DNA from: Parachlamydiales bacterium
Lineage (GTDB): Bacteria; Chlamydiota; Chlamydiia; Chlamydiales; Rhabdochlamydiaceae
Length of the DNA stretch: 64,000 bases
Assembly: GCA_003153295.1 (NCBI GenBank)
Contig: PLXY01000008.1
Location: forward strand, 311,714-375,713
Direction of reading: 5' to 3'
The notes beneath the pieces were generated by a model. That model was not told where the DNA came from. It made no database searches and saw only the letters and a list, made by a program, of their open reading frames with translations. Positions 35,296 to 42,295 of the stretch are shown here, piece by piece (the first letter of the stretch is position 1; every line of letters starts with the position of its first letter). A program made the position numbers and the translations under genes.

Positions 35296-37434
35296 ATGGT
35301 GCATTCGAAGTTAGGCTATCAGGCATTTCTTGCCATTCTTTTGGGTGTGGTTGTAGGGCTATTTTTTGGCCCGCTCTGTAATATTCTAAAACCTATCGGC
35401 GATATCTTTGTCTTCACCTTGCAGATTGTGGTGATTCCGTATATTCCTGCGCTTTTAATGCACGGTTTAGGCTCTCTTTCACCTGAGCTTGCAAAAAAGC
35501 TCTTCAAGAAAGGTTGGTTTGTTCTTGTTCTGCTGTGGTTCCTCGTCTTGCTTGTTTGCTACATCATGAAAATTATGATCCCAGTGCCGCTGCCAAATCC
35601 CGCTGCCGACTTTTCTTTAGAGACTAGCGCATCGCTTCCAGGTCCGTCGAGTCTTTTGGTCCCCAGCAATAAAATGTACTCCATTTTTTACAATGGCGTG
35701 CCGATCATTGCGCTGTTCAGTTTGATCTTCGGATTTGCCATCATGCATCTGAAAGAAAAAGATCCACTACTCAGCCTTTTGGAAAGGATTAACAGCTCTT
35801 TGGAAAGAATTATTAAATGGATCTCGATTGTTTCTCCGATCGGAATTTTTGCCCATGTTGCTTATGTGATGGGCACGGTGAACTTTGACGACTTGGCCAA
35901 GTTGCAGCTCTATATCGGGATCATCATCGCCACCACGCTTTTCTTAAGCATCTGGGTCCTTCCGATGATTGTCTCCTGCCTGACTTCCATTCCGTACAAA
36001 GAGCTCTTTAGAGAATATAAAATTGTGGGCTTTCTCCCTTTTGCAACGGCTATCCCAACGATTGCCCTGCCCTATATCAACAATGCTATGCGGCGGCTGG
36101 CCGATAGAAAAAATCTCGATCTCGGAACTTTTAAAGCGACCTCGCAGACCATTGTTCCCATCGGCTTTGGTTTTGCTCAAATCGGAAATTTCCTCCCTCT
36201 ATTATTTCTTTTTTTCTTATCGTTTTTTTATCGCCATCCTCTTTCAGGATTTGAAGTCGTTGCACTCCCCTTTCTTGTGACGATCTTTTCCATCGGCATA
36301 CCGCAATTTACTTTTATCGCTCTTCCCTTCCTTCTTTCGACTCTTTCGCTTCCAGCCCAAGGCTTTAACCTATATGCCGAAATCTCCGCCATCACATTGA
36401 ACTTCCAAGTGCTGCTAAGCACTGTTTCTATGCTTTCTTTTATGTACCTTGTCGTCTTGCGTTATTACGGCCTTCTTGAGATCCAATGGCGCCGACTCCT
36501 ATTCCAAGGCAGCTGTATGGCTGTCGCTCTTGTCTCTTTTGCTTTAATTGGGAAACACTTTATCCACACCACCGACAATTACTACGATCTTTATTACAGT
36601 CTTCGCATGGACAAAGCAATTGATTCCCCTCCTCAGGTCACGGTCTACACGGAATTTATCCCTGCTCCTCCCAGCACGATTGACTCTACCTTAGGGAAAA
36701 TTCTAGATCGGGGCTTTATCCGTGTCGGCTATGACCCGCGGGATATCCCTTTTTGTTATTTAAATCAGTGGGGCGAACTTGTCGGCTATGATATCGCCTA
36801 TGCGTATCAGCTTGCTAAAGACCTCGATGTCAAACTCGAACTTGTCCCCATCCTTTACGATAAATTGGTGGATGAAGTCAGTAGCGGTTATTGCGATGTC
36901 GTCATGTCGGCTATTGTGATGGATGAACAGAGAATCATCGGTATGGAATTTAGCAACGCTTATATTGAACAGGCCAATGCTCTTGTCGTTCCCACGAACA
37001 AAGTAGATAAATACCGGACTCTTCCACAAGTCGAAAAAATTCCCCATTTAAGAGTGGGGGCTTTAGGCGCCTATAAAGAAGTGGTAGCCAGCCATTTTCC
37101 CAATTCTAATCTCGTCGTGGGAAGTGTGGCACAATTTTCTGAAGATAAGTTCGATGTTTATATGTGGGCAGAGCTGCAGTCGTATATCTGGTGTCTTGCC
37201 AATCCGTCCTATACTACTCTCACTTACAAAGGACAAATGGGGAAAAAATATTTTGGTTATCCTGTGAAAAGGAACGCTGAACAGCTTGTTCACTTCATCA
37301 ATGAGTGGCTGGATCTCAAACAAGAACAAGGATTTACTGCAAGACAGAGGGAATATTGGTTTCTCGGTAAGTCATATGATCCCCAGGCCAAGCGGTGGAG
37401 CGTGCTCAGAAATGTCTTGCACTGGGTGGAATAA
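35296..37434 (+). CDS. Dicarboxylate/amino acid:cation symporter fused to a family 3 solute-binding domain
   Basis: 712 residues. Residues 1 to about 415 form a DAACS/SDF-type secondary transporter with eight or more membrane segments; ATAIPTIALPYINNAMRR and QTIVPIGFGFAQIGNFL correspond to the HP1/TM7-like core. A further hydrophobic helix near 400-420 leads into residues 450-712, a bacterial solute-binding protein family 3 domain (ILDRGFIRVGYDPRDIPFCY, LVGYDIAYAYQLAKDL, SSGYCDVVMSAIVMDEQR). Secondary transporters normally have no such domain fused. The binding domain would sit in the periplasm and could deliver substrate. The 3' end of this gene is duplicated at 37923. Confidence 0.9.
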   Translation: MVHSKLGYQAFLAILLGVVVGLFFGPLCNILKPIGDIFVFTLQIVVIPYIPALLMHGLGSLSPELAKKLFKKGWFVLVLLWFLVLLVCYIMKIMIPVPLPNPAADFSLETSASLPGPSSLLVPSNKMYSIFYNGVPIIALFSLIFGFAIMHLKEKDPLLSLLERINSSLERIIKWISIVSPIGIFAHVAYVMGTVNFDDLAKLQLYIGIIIATTLFLSIWVLPMIVSCLTSIPYKELFREYKIVGFLPFATAIPTIALPYINNAMRRLADRKNLDLGTFKATSQTIVPIGFGFAQIGNFLPLLFLFFLSFFYRHPLSGFEVVALPFLVTIFSIGIPQFTFIALPFLLSTLSLPAQGFNLYAEISAITLNFQVLLSTVSMLSFMYLVVLRYYGLLEIQWRRLLFQGSCMAVALVSFALIGKHFIHTTDNYYDLYYSLRMDKAIDSPPQVTVYTEFIPAPPSTIDSTLGKILDRGFIRVGYDPRDIPFCYLNQWGELVGYDIAYAYQLAKDLDVKLELVPILYDKLVDEVSSGYCDVVMSAIVMDEQRIIGMEFSNAYIEQANALVVPTNKVDKYRTLPQVEKIPHLRVGALGAYKEVVASHFPNSNLVVGSVAQFSEDKFDVYMWAELQSYIWCLANPSYTTLTYKGQMGKKYFGYPVKRNAEQLVHFINEWLDLKQEQGFTARQREYWFLGKSYDPQAKRWSVLRNVLHWVE

Positions 37435-37463
37435 AAAAAACCCACCTCAGAACGGGTGGGTTT
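37433..37463 (-). terminator. Terminator of the minus-strand secreted protein gene
   Basis: Stem AAACCCACC (37438-37446) with GGTGGGTTT (37455-37463), 8-base loop; on the minus strand a run of eight T follows. It overlaps the 3' end of the convergent transporter gene. Confidence 0.85.
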
Positions 37464-37476
37464 GTGAATCCTAAAG

Positions 37477-37788
37477 TTATTTGGTTGTCTGTGGTGTAGG
37501 TCCGGTCTTCCCTCTGTTTTCTCTCGCTTTTTGTCTGGCTGCTTTTGCTTTCGCTTTTTGTTCTTGTGCTGATTCTTCAGTCTTTGGAGCTTTTGGACCA
37601 CCTTTCCCGTGAGGGCCAGGCGCTTGACCAGGAGCTGCAGCTGCTTGCTGAACTACGTCTTTTTGCGCATCTGGAGTTTGAACAATTTCTTCTTGAGCAA
37701 CATTCTCTGATTGAGCCTGCTGAGGTTCATCAGCATAACCTGCTGTCATTAAAATCATGGAAAGAGGAAGCAAATATAATTTTTTCAT
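37477..37788 (-). CDS. Small secreted protein, MKKLYLLPLS family (copy 1)
   Basis: 103 residues. Sec signal peptide MKKLYLLPLSMILMTAGYA with cleavage after GYA, then a low-complexity, Gln/Glu/Ala/Lys-rich mature part ending in a basic region (KAKAKAARQKARENRGK). No Cys and no lipobox. Nearly identical at the N-terminus to the gene at 38104, and related in plan to those at 41527 and 41962. Last gene of the minus-strand autotransporter cluster; followed by a good terminator. Confidence 0.82.
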   Translation of the reverse strand: MKKLYLLPLSMILMTAGYADEPQQAQSENVAQEEIVQTPDAQKDVVQQAAAAPGQAPGPHGKGGPKAPKTEESAQEQKAKAKAARQKARENRGKTGPTPQTTK

Positions 37789-37864
37789 GGAAAATTCCTG
37801 GTTAAGTTAATTGCCCTCAGGATTTCCAAAATCTCGGATATCCTGAGAAATTCATCTAATATTC

Positions 37865-37907
37865 ACCCTACAAAAAAAAAGATATTTTTAAAATAATATA
37901 TTGCAAA
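37865..37907 (-). promoter_or_regulatory. AT-rich upstream element of secreted protein gene copy 1
   Basis: CCTACAAAAAAAAAGATATT followed by TTTAAAATAATATATTGC. Equivalent sequences precede the small secreted genes starting at 38406, 41766 and 42204. Position 77-120 bases before the ATG suggests a promoter or leader element. Confidence 0.4.
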
Positions 37908-37922
37908 TTCTGCCAGCTATCA

Positions 37923-38055
37923 CCTGAACAGCTCGTTCACTTCATCAATGAGCGGCTTGATCTCAAACAAGAATAACGATTTACTGCAAGATAGAGAGAA
38001 TATAGGTTTCTCTGTAAGTTGAGCGTGCTTAGAAATCTCTTGCACAGAGTGGAGT
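37923..38055 (+). pseudogene. Duplicated 3' remnant of the transporter-SBP fusion gene
   Basis: The sequence from CTGAACAGCTCGTTCAC onwards matches the last ~155 bases of the gene ending at 37434 (CTGAACAGCTTGTTCAC from 37277). It is interrupted by a stop (caagaaTAAcg) and a deletion in the middle, and ends at the copy of GTGGAATAA (here GTGGAGTAA). It is a non-functional relic that arose with the tandem duplication of the adjacent secreted-protein gene. Confidence 0.85.
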
Positions 38056-38064
38056 AAGTGAGAC

Positions 38065-38090
38065 GAACCCACCTATGAAGAGGTGGGTTT
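38065..38090 (-). terminator. Duplicated terminator hairpin
   Basis: AACCCACCT (38066-38074) pairs with AGGTGGGTT (38081-38089), the copy of the hairpin at 37433-37463, but the T-run on the minus strand has been lost, so it may terminate weakly and allow read-through to the gene at 37477. Confidence 0.6.
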
Positions 38091-38103
38091 ATGGATCTTT
38101 AAG

Positions 38104-38406
38104 CTACTTATTTACCGGTTCCTTAGTTCTATGTTGTTTAGCCTCTCGTTTCAGTCTATCTTTTCCTGGCGTCTCAGGTGCCATATGTCCATGACTATCA
38201 GAGGGCTTAGAAGGTGTTGGTCTTGAGTCTGGCTGCGTGGCTTCTGCACGATTAGCAGGAGCTGTTCGAGCTACGTTTTTTTCTGTCTCTGGAGTTTGAA
38301 CGATCTGTTCTTGAGCAACATTCTCTGACTGAGTCTGCTGAGGTTCATCAGCATAGCCTGTTGTCATTAAAATCATGGAAAGAGGAAGCAAATATAATTT
38401 TTTCAT
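38104..38406 (-). CDS. Small secreted protein, MKKLYLLPLS family (copy 2)
   Basis: 100 residues. Signal peptide MKKLYLLPLSMILMTTGYA and the first mature residues (DEPQQTQSENVAQEQIVQTP) match the gene at 37477 almost perfectly; the rest has diverged to a Pro/Ser/basic tail. Upstream DNA is also duplicated (CAGGATTTCCAAAAATCTCG). It follows the autotransporter gene at 38579 on the minus strand. Function unknown; a partner or accessory of the autotransporter is possible. Confidence 0.82.
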   Translation of the reverse strand: MKKLYLLPLSMILMTTGYADEPQQTQSENVAQEQIVQTPETEKNVARTAPANRAEATQPDSRPTPSKPSDSHGHMAPETPGKDRLKREAKQHRTKEPVNK

Positions 38407-38483
38407 TGAAATTCCTGGTTAAGTTAATTGCCCTCAGGATTTCCAAAAATCTCGGATACCTTGAGGAATTCATTTAGTATTCA

Positions 38484-38520
38484 CACTACAAAAAAAAAGA
38501 TATTATTAAAATAATATATT
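38484..38520 (-). promoter_or_regulatory. AT-rich upstream element of secreted protein gene copy 2
   Basis: CACTACAAAAAAAAAGATAT followed by TATTAAAATAATATATT; near-identical to the element at 37865-37907 and similar to those at 41891 and 42244. Confidence 0.4.
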
Positions 38521-38578
38521 GCAAATTCTGCCATTTCTTCCAAATCTCTCCCACTACCCTTCAATTAAAGAGGGTCTC

Positions 38579-41437
38579 TTAGTAGTTAATCACGCAATTG
38601 AGATAGAAGTTATGAGTAATATAAGATCTGTTCCACTCAAACCCGTAGTTCACATCCAAGCCGTATTTATTAAAGAACATCACAACAAAATCCAATGTTC
38701 CTTGGGCGATATTGCGTCCAGTGCCTGATACAGGGGCCTTAGTACCAAAACCCTTAAAAGCAACGGGCGATTCTCTCAAGAAGGTATTTTTCATCAGAAA
38801 TTCCCTTTGCCAACCCAGCTGAATTTCTTGAGTTAAGGTTACGTTTTCCCAAATCCACTTGTAAAAGAAAGCAAGGCCTAAAGTGGAGCGTAGAGACTTG
38901 GTTTGCAAATTGCCAATATGATGGTCAAATAATCCCGCACCATGCTCTGTATATTTTTCAGAAAATACTCTATCGTATTGGATAGAAATTTGCGGACAAA
39001 TCTGAAATTGCTTAGGAAATGCATCGATCTGGGCATCACAAAGAACGTATTCCAGACCGAAAAGTGCGTTGAAATCGTTTCCTGTTGGTCTTCCTCTTGC
39101 AACAGGTCCAAACCCTGTTTTAGTATGATAATCGTACCAAGTGAAGGCACCTCCCACGATAGCGTTCATCGCTATATAAGGAAAAGGAACGGGCGCATAA
39201 GTGGTATAAATATTCATCGCCACTTCATCAATTTTATAACCGGTTCCAGCACTATGGTTGTAGTTCAAAGTTGATCCTAAGCCGATGCCGCTATCGACAA
39301 AGGCATAATCAGTGCCCCCTTGAGCTCCTGCCATCCAATAATGACTGCCTTCACATTGCCCAACACTTCCTTGAGGGCCAAAATAGACAGACCCAGGATA
39401 GAAAGGCGTCGTAGAAGACGCCTGTGACATCCGATATATTAACTCTTGCTGCTTTTGTTGAGGGTAGGTTGAATTCGAGTCTGTTCCATTATCTGATGAT
39501 GAATCTGCTGTTTTTGTTCCTGCAAGAAATGCCGGATTGTTCCGGCTTTCATTTGCTGCTGTAAAGCTCGATGAAAGATCGCTTAGACCTGTCTCGTTTG
39601 TCCTTAATCCCAGAGGAGCAGTTTGTTTTTTTTCTCCAAATTCTGTCTGATACCTAATCAGCCGTCGTTGGAGATCACGAAGATAGCATTGGGTCTTCAC
39701 ATCATTTTTATTATGTTCAGCAACGAGAATTTTGGGGATGATATTAGTCCCTGGATAGTTGGCGGGTAGCAAGGGAACATACGTTAAGAGGACTTGACTT
39801 CCTGTATATTGAAGATGGGGAGCGAATCCCTTAGTAAGGCTCACAACGTTAGAGAAAGTTCCTGTAATACCGTCTTGTGCTTGAATAATAGGAAACGGTT
39901 GTTTCAGGTTGAATTTGCTTCCTTTGGAGAGGGCCACTTGAAGCGTTCCCGCAAGATTAGCCTGCCCCATGGTACCTATCACATTGAGTTGGGAGGAATT
40001 TGCAGGATTGGAAATATTCGCAACGAGTGTCCCTGTCGGCTGCTGCTGATAAGTCCCCTGAATGGTCACTTGACCTCCGCTTCCGCTAGGTTGAGAGCCT
40101 AGGATGAATTTTCCTCCGTTGCGTACTTGCGTAGTATTGCCTCCGGCTTGATCTTGATAAACCCCTATTCCGCCTAAGGTGCCTCCCTTTTCGATCAGCA
40201 TTTGATTTGTCTGGATAAAACTATTGTTCAAAACTCTTCCGCCCACAATATTGAATTGACCGGTACGGATCAAGCTGCCGATTCCGCCTCCAGAATTAGA
40301 TCCCGAATTTAGATTTTGTAACAGACCCCCATTAACGATAACACTACCCGTATTGAGGATGCTTCCGATCGCATTAGCACCTTGGATCGATCCGCTGTTC
40401 GTATTATTTACTATTCCAGAGTTAAGGGTAAAAGCACCCCCTTGACTCAAGACGCTACCTCTAGCACCCGTGGCATTAATAGAAGCACTATTCGTGTTAG
40501 TAAATCTGCCCCCATTAATTTGCATACTAGTCCCAACACTAAGAAGAGCACCGTTGCTGTTATTGCCTAAAGGACCGGTATTGCTATTGGTTAAAGTTCC
40601 GCCTGCTGAAATAGTTAATACTTGTGTTGAAATTTCCGCACCTGTGGAACCAATAACAGGGCCGCTGTTCGTATTATTTACAGCTCCTCCAGCGATATTG
40701 AAATTTGCTGAAATGGTGGTGAAAGCACCTATTCCTGCGGCTGTAATGCTTCCGCTATTGGTATTGATAAAGCTTCCTGTAGTATTCACAATAATATCGG
40801 TTGCTGAAATCTCAGGACCGCTGGTCGTTTGAGCTAGTGTGTTAAGGTTGAACAAAGTCCCGCTTAAAATCGTTATATCCGTGTTGATAATTGCTGAGAC
40901 GTTGCCAGTAGTTGCCGACGTATTAATCAAGGATCCGGGCCCTGTCAAAATTATCGAAGTAGGAGCACTTGACACGGGTTCTAACCCTTGTAACAGCGTC
41001 AAGGTGCCAGCCTGTACTTGAACAGCCAATGTCGTATCATTTAAATGAATAGGTGCATTAATTGTATGAGATCCTGCTTGATCTTGGAACAATGATGTAG
41101 CTCCATTAAATTCAAGAAAATGAGCACCAGCTGTTGTATTAATTGAATAAGATTGTGAGGAATTGAAAATAAGCTCATTTAATCCTGGGTTGATACCCCC
41201 GCTCCCATCCAAAGATACAGCGAATTCTGCAGAGGATATCGAAGCGAATATGGCGGTATCGGTATCAGTCGTAGTACCAGTTCCAGGGACGCAATTTGGA
41301 TTCCAATTTGTCGTGACGTTCCAATCACCCGATGCCGCTCCTCCCGTCCATGCTTCGGGGAAGGTACAGGCTGCATAAGTGCTCATCGGAGCTGCCGTTA
41401 GCATCGCAAGCGTCAGAAATCTTTTCCATTTTTGCAT
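38579..41437 (-). CDS. Autotransporter (type Va) with repeat passenger, copy 2
   Basis: 952 residues. Signal peptide MQKWKRFLTLAMLTAAPMS with probable cleavage at TYA. The passenger begins with the GDWNVTTNWNPNCVPG motif of autotransporter proteins, then about seven repeats of roughly 28 residues with a NNTNSGSI...GS..NTG...INGG pattern, suggesting a beta-helix. A linker (about 580-690) leads to a C-terminal beta-barrel ending in HNFYLNCVINY, with the final Tyr expected for outer-membrane insertion. ATG is six bases after AAGGGG. Paralogue of the gene at 42296; probable surface adhesin, analogous in role to Pmp proteins but different in repeat. Confidence 0.88.
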   Translation of the reverse strand: MQKWKRFLTLAMLTAAPMSTYAACTFPEAWTGGAASGDWNVTTNWNPNCVPGTGTTTDTDTAIFASISSAEFAVSLDGSGGINPGLNELIFNSSQSYSINTTAGAHFLEFNGATSLFQDQAGSHTINAPIHLNDTTLAVQVQAGTLTLLQGLEPVSSAPTSIILTGPGSLINTSATTGNVSAIINTDITILSGTLFNLNTLAQTTSGPEISATDIIVNTTGSFINTNSGSITAAGIGAFTTISANFNIAGGAVNNTNSGPVIGSTGAEISTQVLTISAGGTLTNSNTGPLGNNSNGALLSVGTSMQINGGRFTNTNSASINATGARGSVLSQGGAFTLNSGIVNNTNSGSIQGANAIGSILNTGSVIVNGGLLQNLNSGSNSGGGIGSLIRTGQFNIVGGRVLNNSFIQTNQMLIEKGGTLGGIGVYQDQAGGNTTQVRNGGKFILGSQPSGSGGQVTIQGTYQQQPTGTLVANISNPANSSQLNVIGTMGQANLAGTLQVALSKGSKFNLKQPFPIIQAQDGITGTFSNVVSLTKGFAPHLQYTGSQVLLTYVPLLPANYPGTNIIPKILVAEHNKNDVKTQCYLRDLQRRLIRYQTEFGEKKQTAPLGLRTNETGLSDLSSSFTAANESRNNPAFLAGTKTADSSSDNGTDSNSTYPQQKQQELIYRMSQASSTTPFYPGSVYFGPQGSVGQCEGSHYWMAGAQGGTDYAFVDSGIGLGSTLNYNHSAGTGYKIDEVAMNIYTTYAPVPFPYIAMNAIVGGAFTWYDYHTKTGFGPVARGRPTGNDFNALFGLEYVLCDAQIDAFPKQFQICPQISIQYDRVFSEKYTEHGAGLFDHHIGNLQTKSLRSTLGLAFFYKWIWENVTLTQEIQLGWQREFLMKNTFLRESPVAFKGFGTKAPVSGTGRNIAQGTLDFVVMFFNKYGLDVNYGFEWNRSYITHNFYLNCVINY

Positions 41438-41526
41438 ATTCAGCCCCTTCTTTTTTAAATAAAAAAATTACCTTCTCTCATTCACATATCGAAACAGGAT
41501 AAAAATTAAAAGATGAAAATAGATCC

Positions 41527-41766
41527 TTATTCATGACGTAATTGATTATCTTCTTTTTTTTGCTCCGCCTTTTGTTGTTCTTTTGGGGTTTCTTTTTTAC
41601 CCCACAAATGTTCGTGTCTTTGTTTATCTTTTTCATATTCCTCTGATTGCATTTGCCGTTGTTCTTCAGGCGTACGTTCAGATGGAGGAGTAGCTGGCGG
41701 AGTTGGGGCCGCATATCCTTTCATTAAAAAGACCAGAGAAATTGAGAGCACATAAATTTTTTTCAT
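41527..41766 (-). CDS. Small secreted protein, MKK family (copy 3)
   Basis: 79 residues. Signal peptide MKKIYVLSISLVFLMKGYA, cleavage before APTPP; the mature part is Pro-rich then strongly charged (RTPEEQRQMQSEEYEKDKQR, ETPKEQQKAEQKKEDN). Similar signal peptide and composition to the genes at 37477, 38104 and 41962, though the mature sequences hardly align. Lies between the two autotransporter genes. Confidence 0.75.
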   Translation of the reverse strand: MKKIYVLSISLVFLMKGYAAPTPPATPPSERTPEEQRQMQSEEYEKDKQRHEHLWGKKETPKEQQKAEQKKEDNQLRHE

Positions 41767-41890
41767 TTTAATTCTTGTTTAAAGTTTGCGATCTACTCAT
41801 AAAACTATTGTCAAATCCTCTGATTTTTTTGCAGTCAGCAAATAATCGAAGCAAAATGATGATAACCCTTAAAAGATGCGTCTAACCTCA

Positions 41891-41931
41891 CCCTACAAAA
41901 AAGAAGGTATTTTTAAAAATATTATTTTATA
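41891..41931 (-). promoter_or_regulatory. AT-rich upstream element of secreted protein gene copy 3
   Basis: CCCTACAAAAAAGAAGGTAT followed by TTTTAAAAATATTATTTTAT; same pattern as the elements at 37865, 38484 and 42244. Confidence 0.4.
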
Positions 41932-41961
41932 ACGGTCTTATTTAGGACAAAGTGAAAGGAC

Positions 41962-42204
41962 TTACCTTCCGCTAGATCTTTGTCTTTTTGGTTCTTGTGT
42001 TGATTTAGATTTAGATTTTTCAGCAGGCTTTGAAGGTGCTCGACTGCTTTTAGGGTTTGGAGAACTATGAGATCCTGTTTCAGCCAACTCCTCATCTGAC
42101 TTTACAACTTCTTCTACAGAAATAACTTCTTTATCTTCCTGAGGAGCTGGATCTGCATACAGTGTCATTAAGAACAGAAGGGGAAGCAAATAGACCTTTT
42201 TCAT
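41962..42204 (-). CDS. Small secreted protein, MKK family (copy 4)
   Basis: 80 residues. Signal peptide MKKVYLLPLLFLMTLYA, cleavage before DPAPQ; acidic stretch (EDKEVISVEEVVKSDEEL) followed by a basic Ser/Lys/Pro tail ending RQRSSGR. Same plan as the other three small secreted proteins. First gene after the upstream autotransporter on the minus strand. Confidence 0.75.
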   Translation of the reverse strand: MKKVYLLPLLFLMTLYADPAPQEDKEVISVEEVVKSDEELAETGSHSSPNPKSSRAPSKPAEKSKSKSTQEPKRQRSSGR

Positions 42205-42243
42205 ATTCTAATTCCTTGGTGAAGGTTTCATCTTATTTTCAAG

Positions 42244-42278
42244 GTACAAAAAAAGGAGTATTTTAAAAATATTAAATT
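42244..42278 (-). promoter_or_regulatory. AT-rich upstream element of secreted protein gene copy 4
   Basis: GTACAAAAAAAGGAGTATTT followed by TAAAAATATTAAATTG; the shorter and most divergent of the four related elements. Confidence 0.35.
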
Positions 42279-42295
42279 GAAATGCTCCTTATCTT

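Noticed and set aside
40470-40832. 120-codon hydrophobic-looking plus-strand ORF
   Set aside because: Antisense shadow of the repetitive autotransporter passenger; similar shadows occur over the paralogue (43971-44297).
41478-41714. 78-codon minus-strand ORF overlapping the small secreted gene at 41527
   Set aside because: Lys/Asn-rich frame without signal peptide; the alternative frame has a good signal peptide and matches its relatives.
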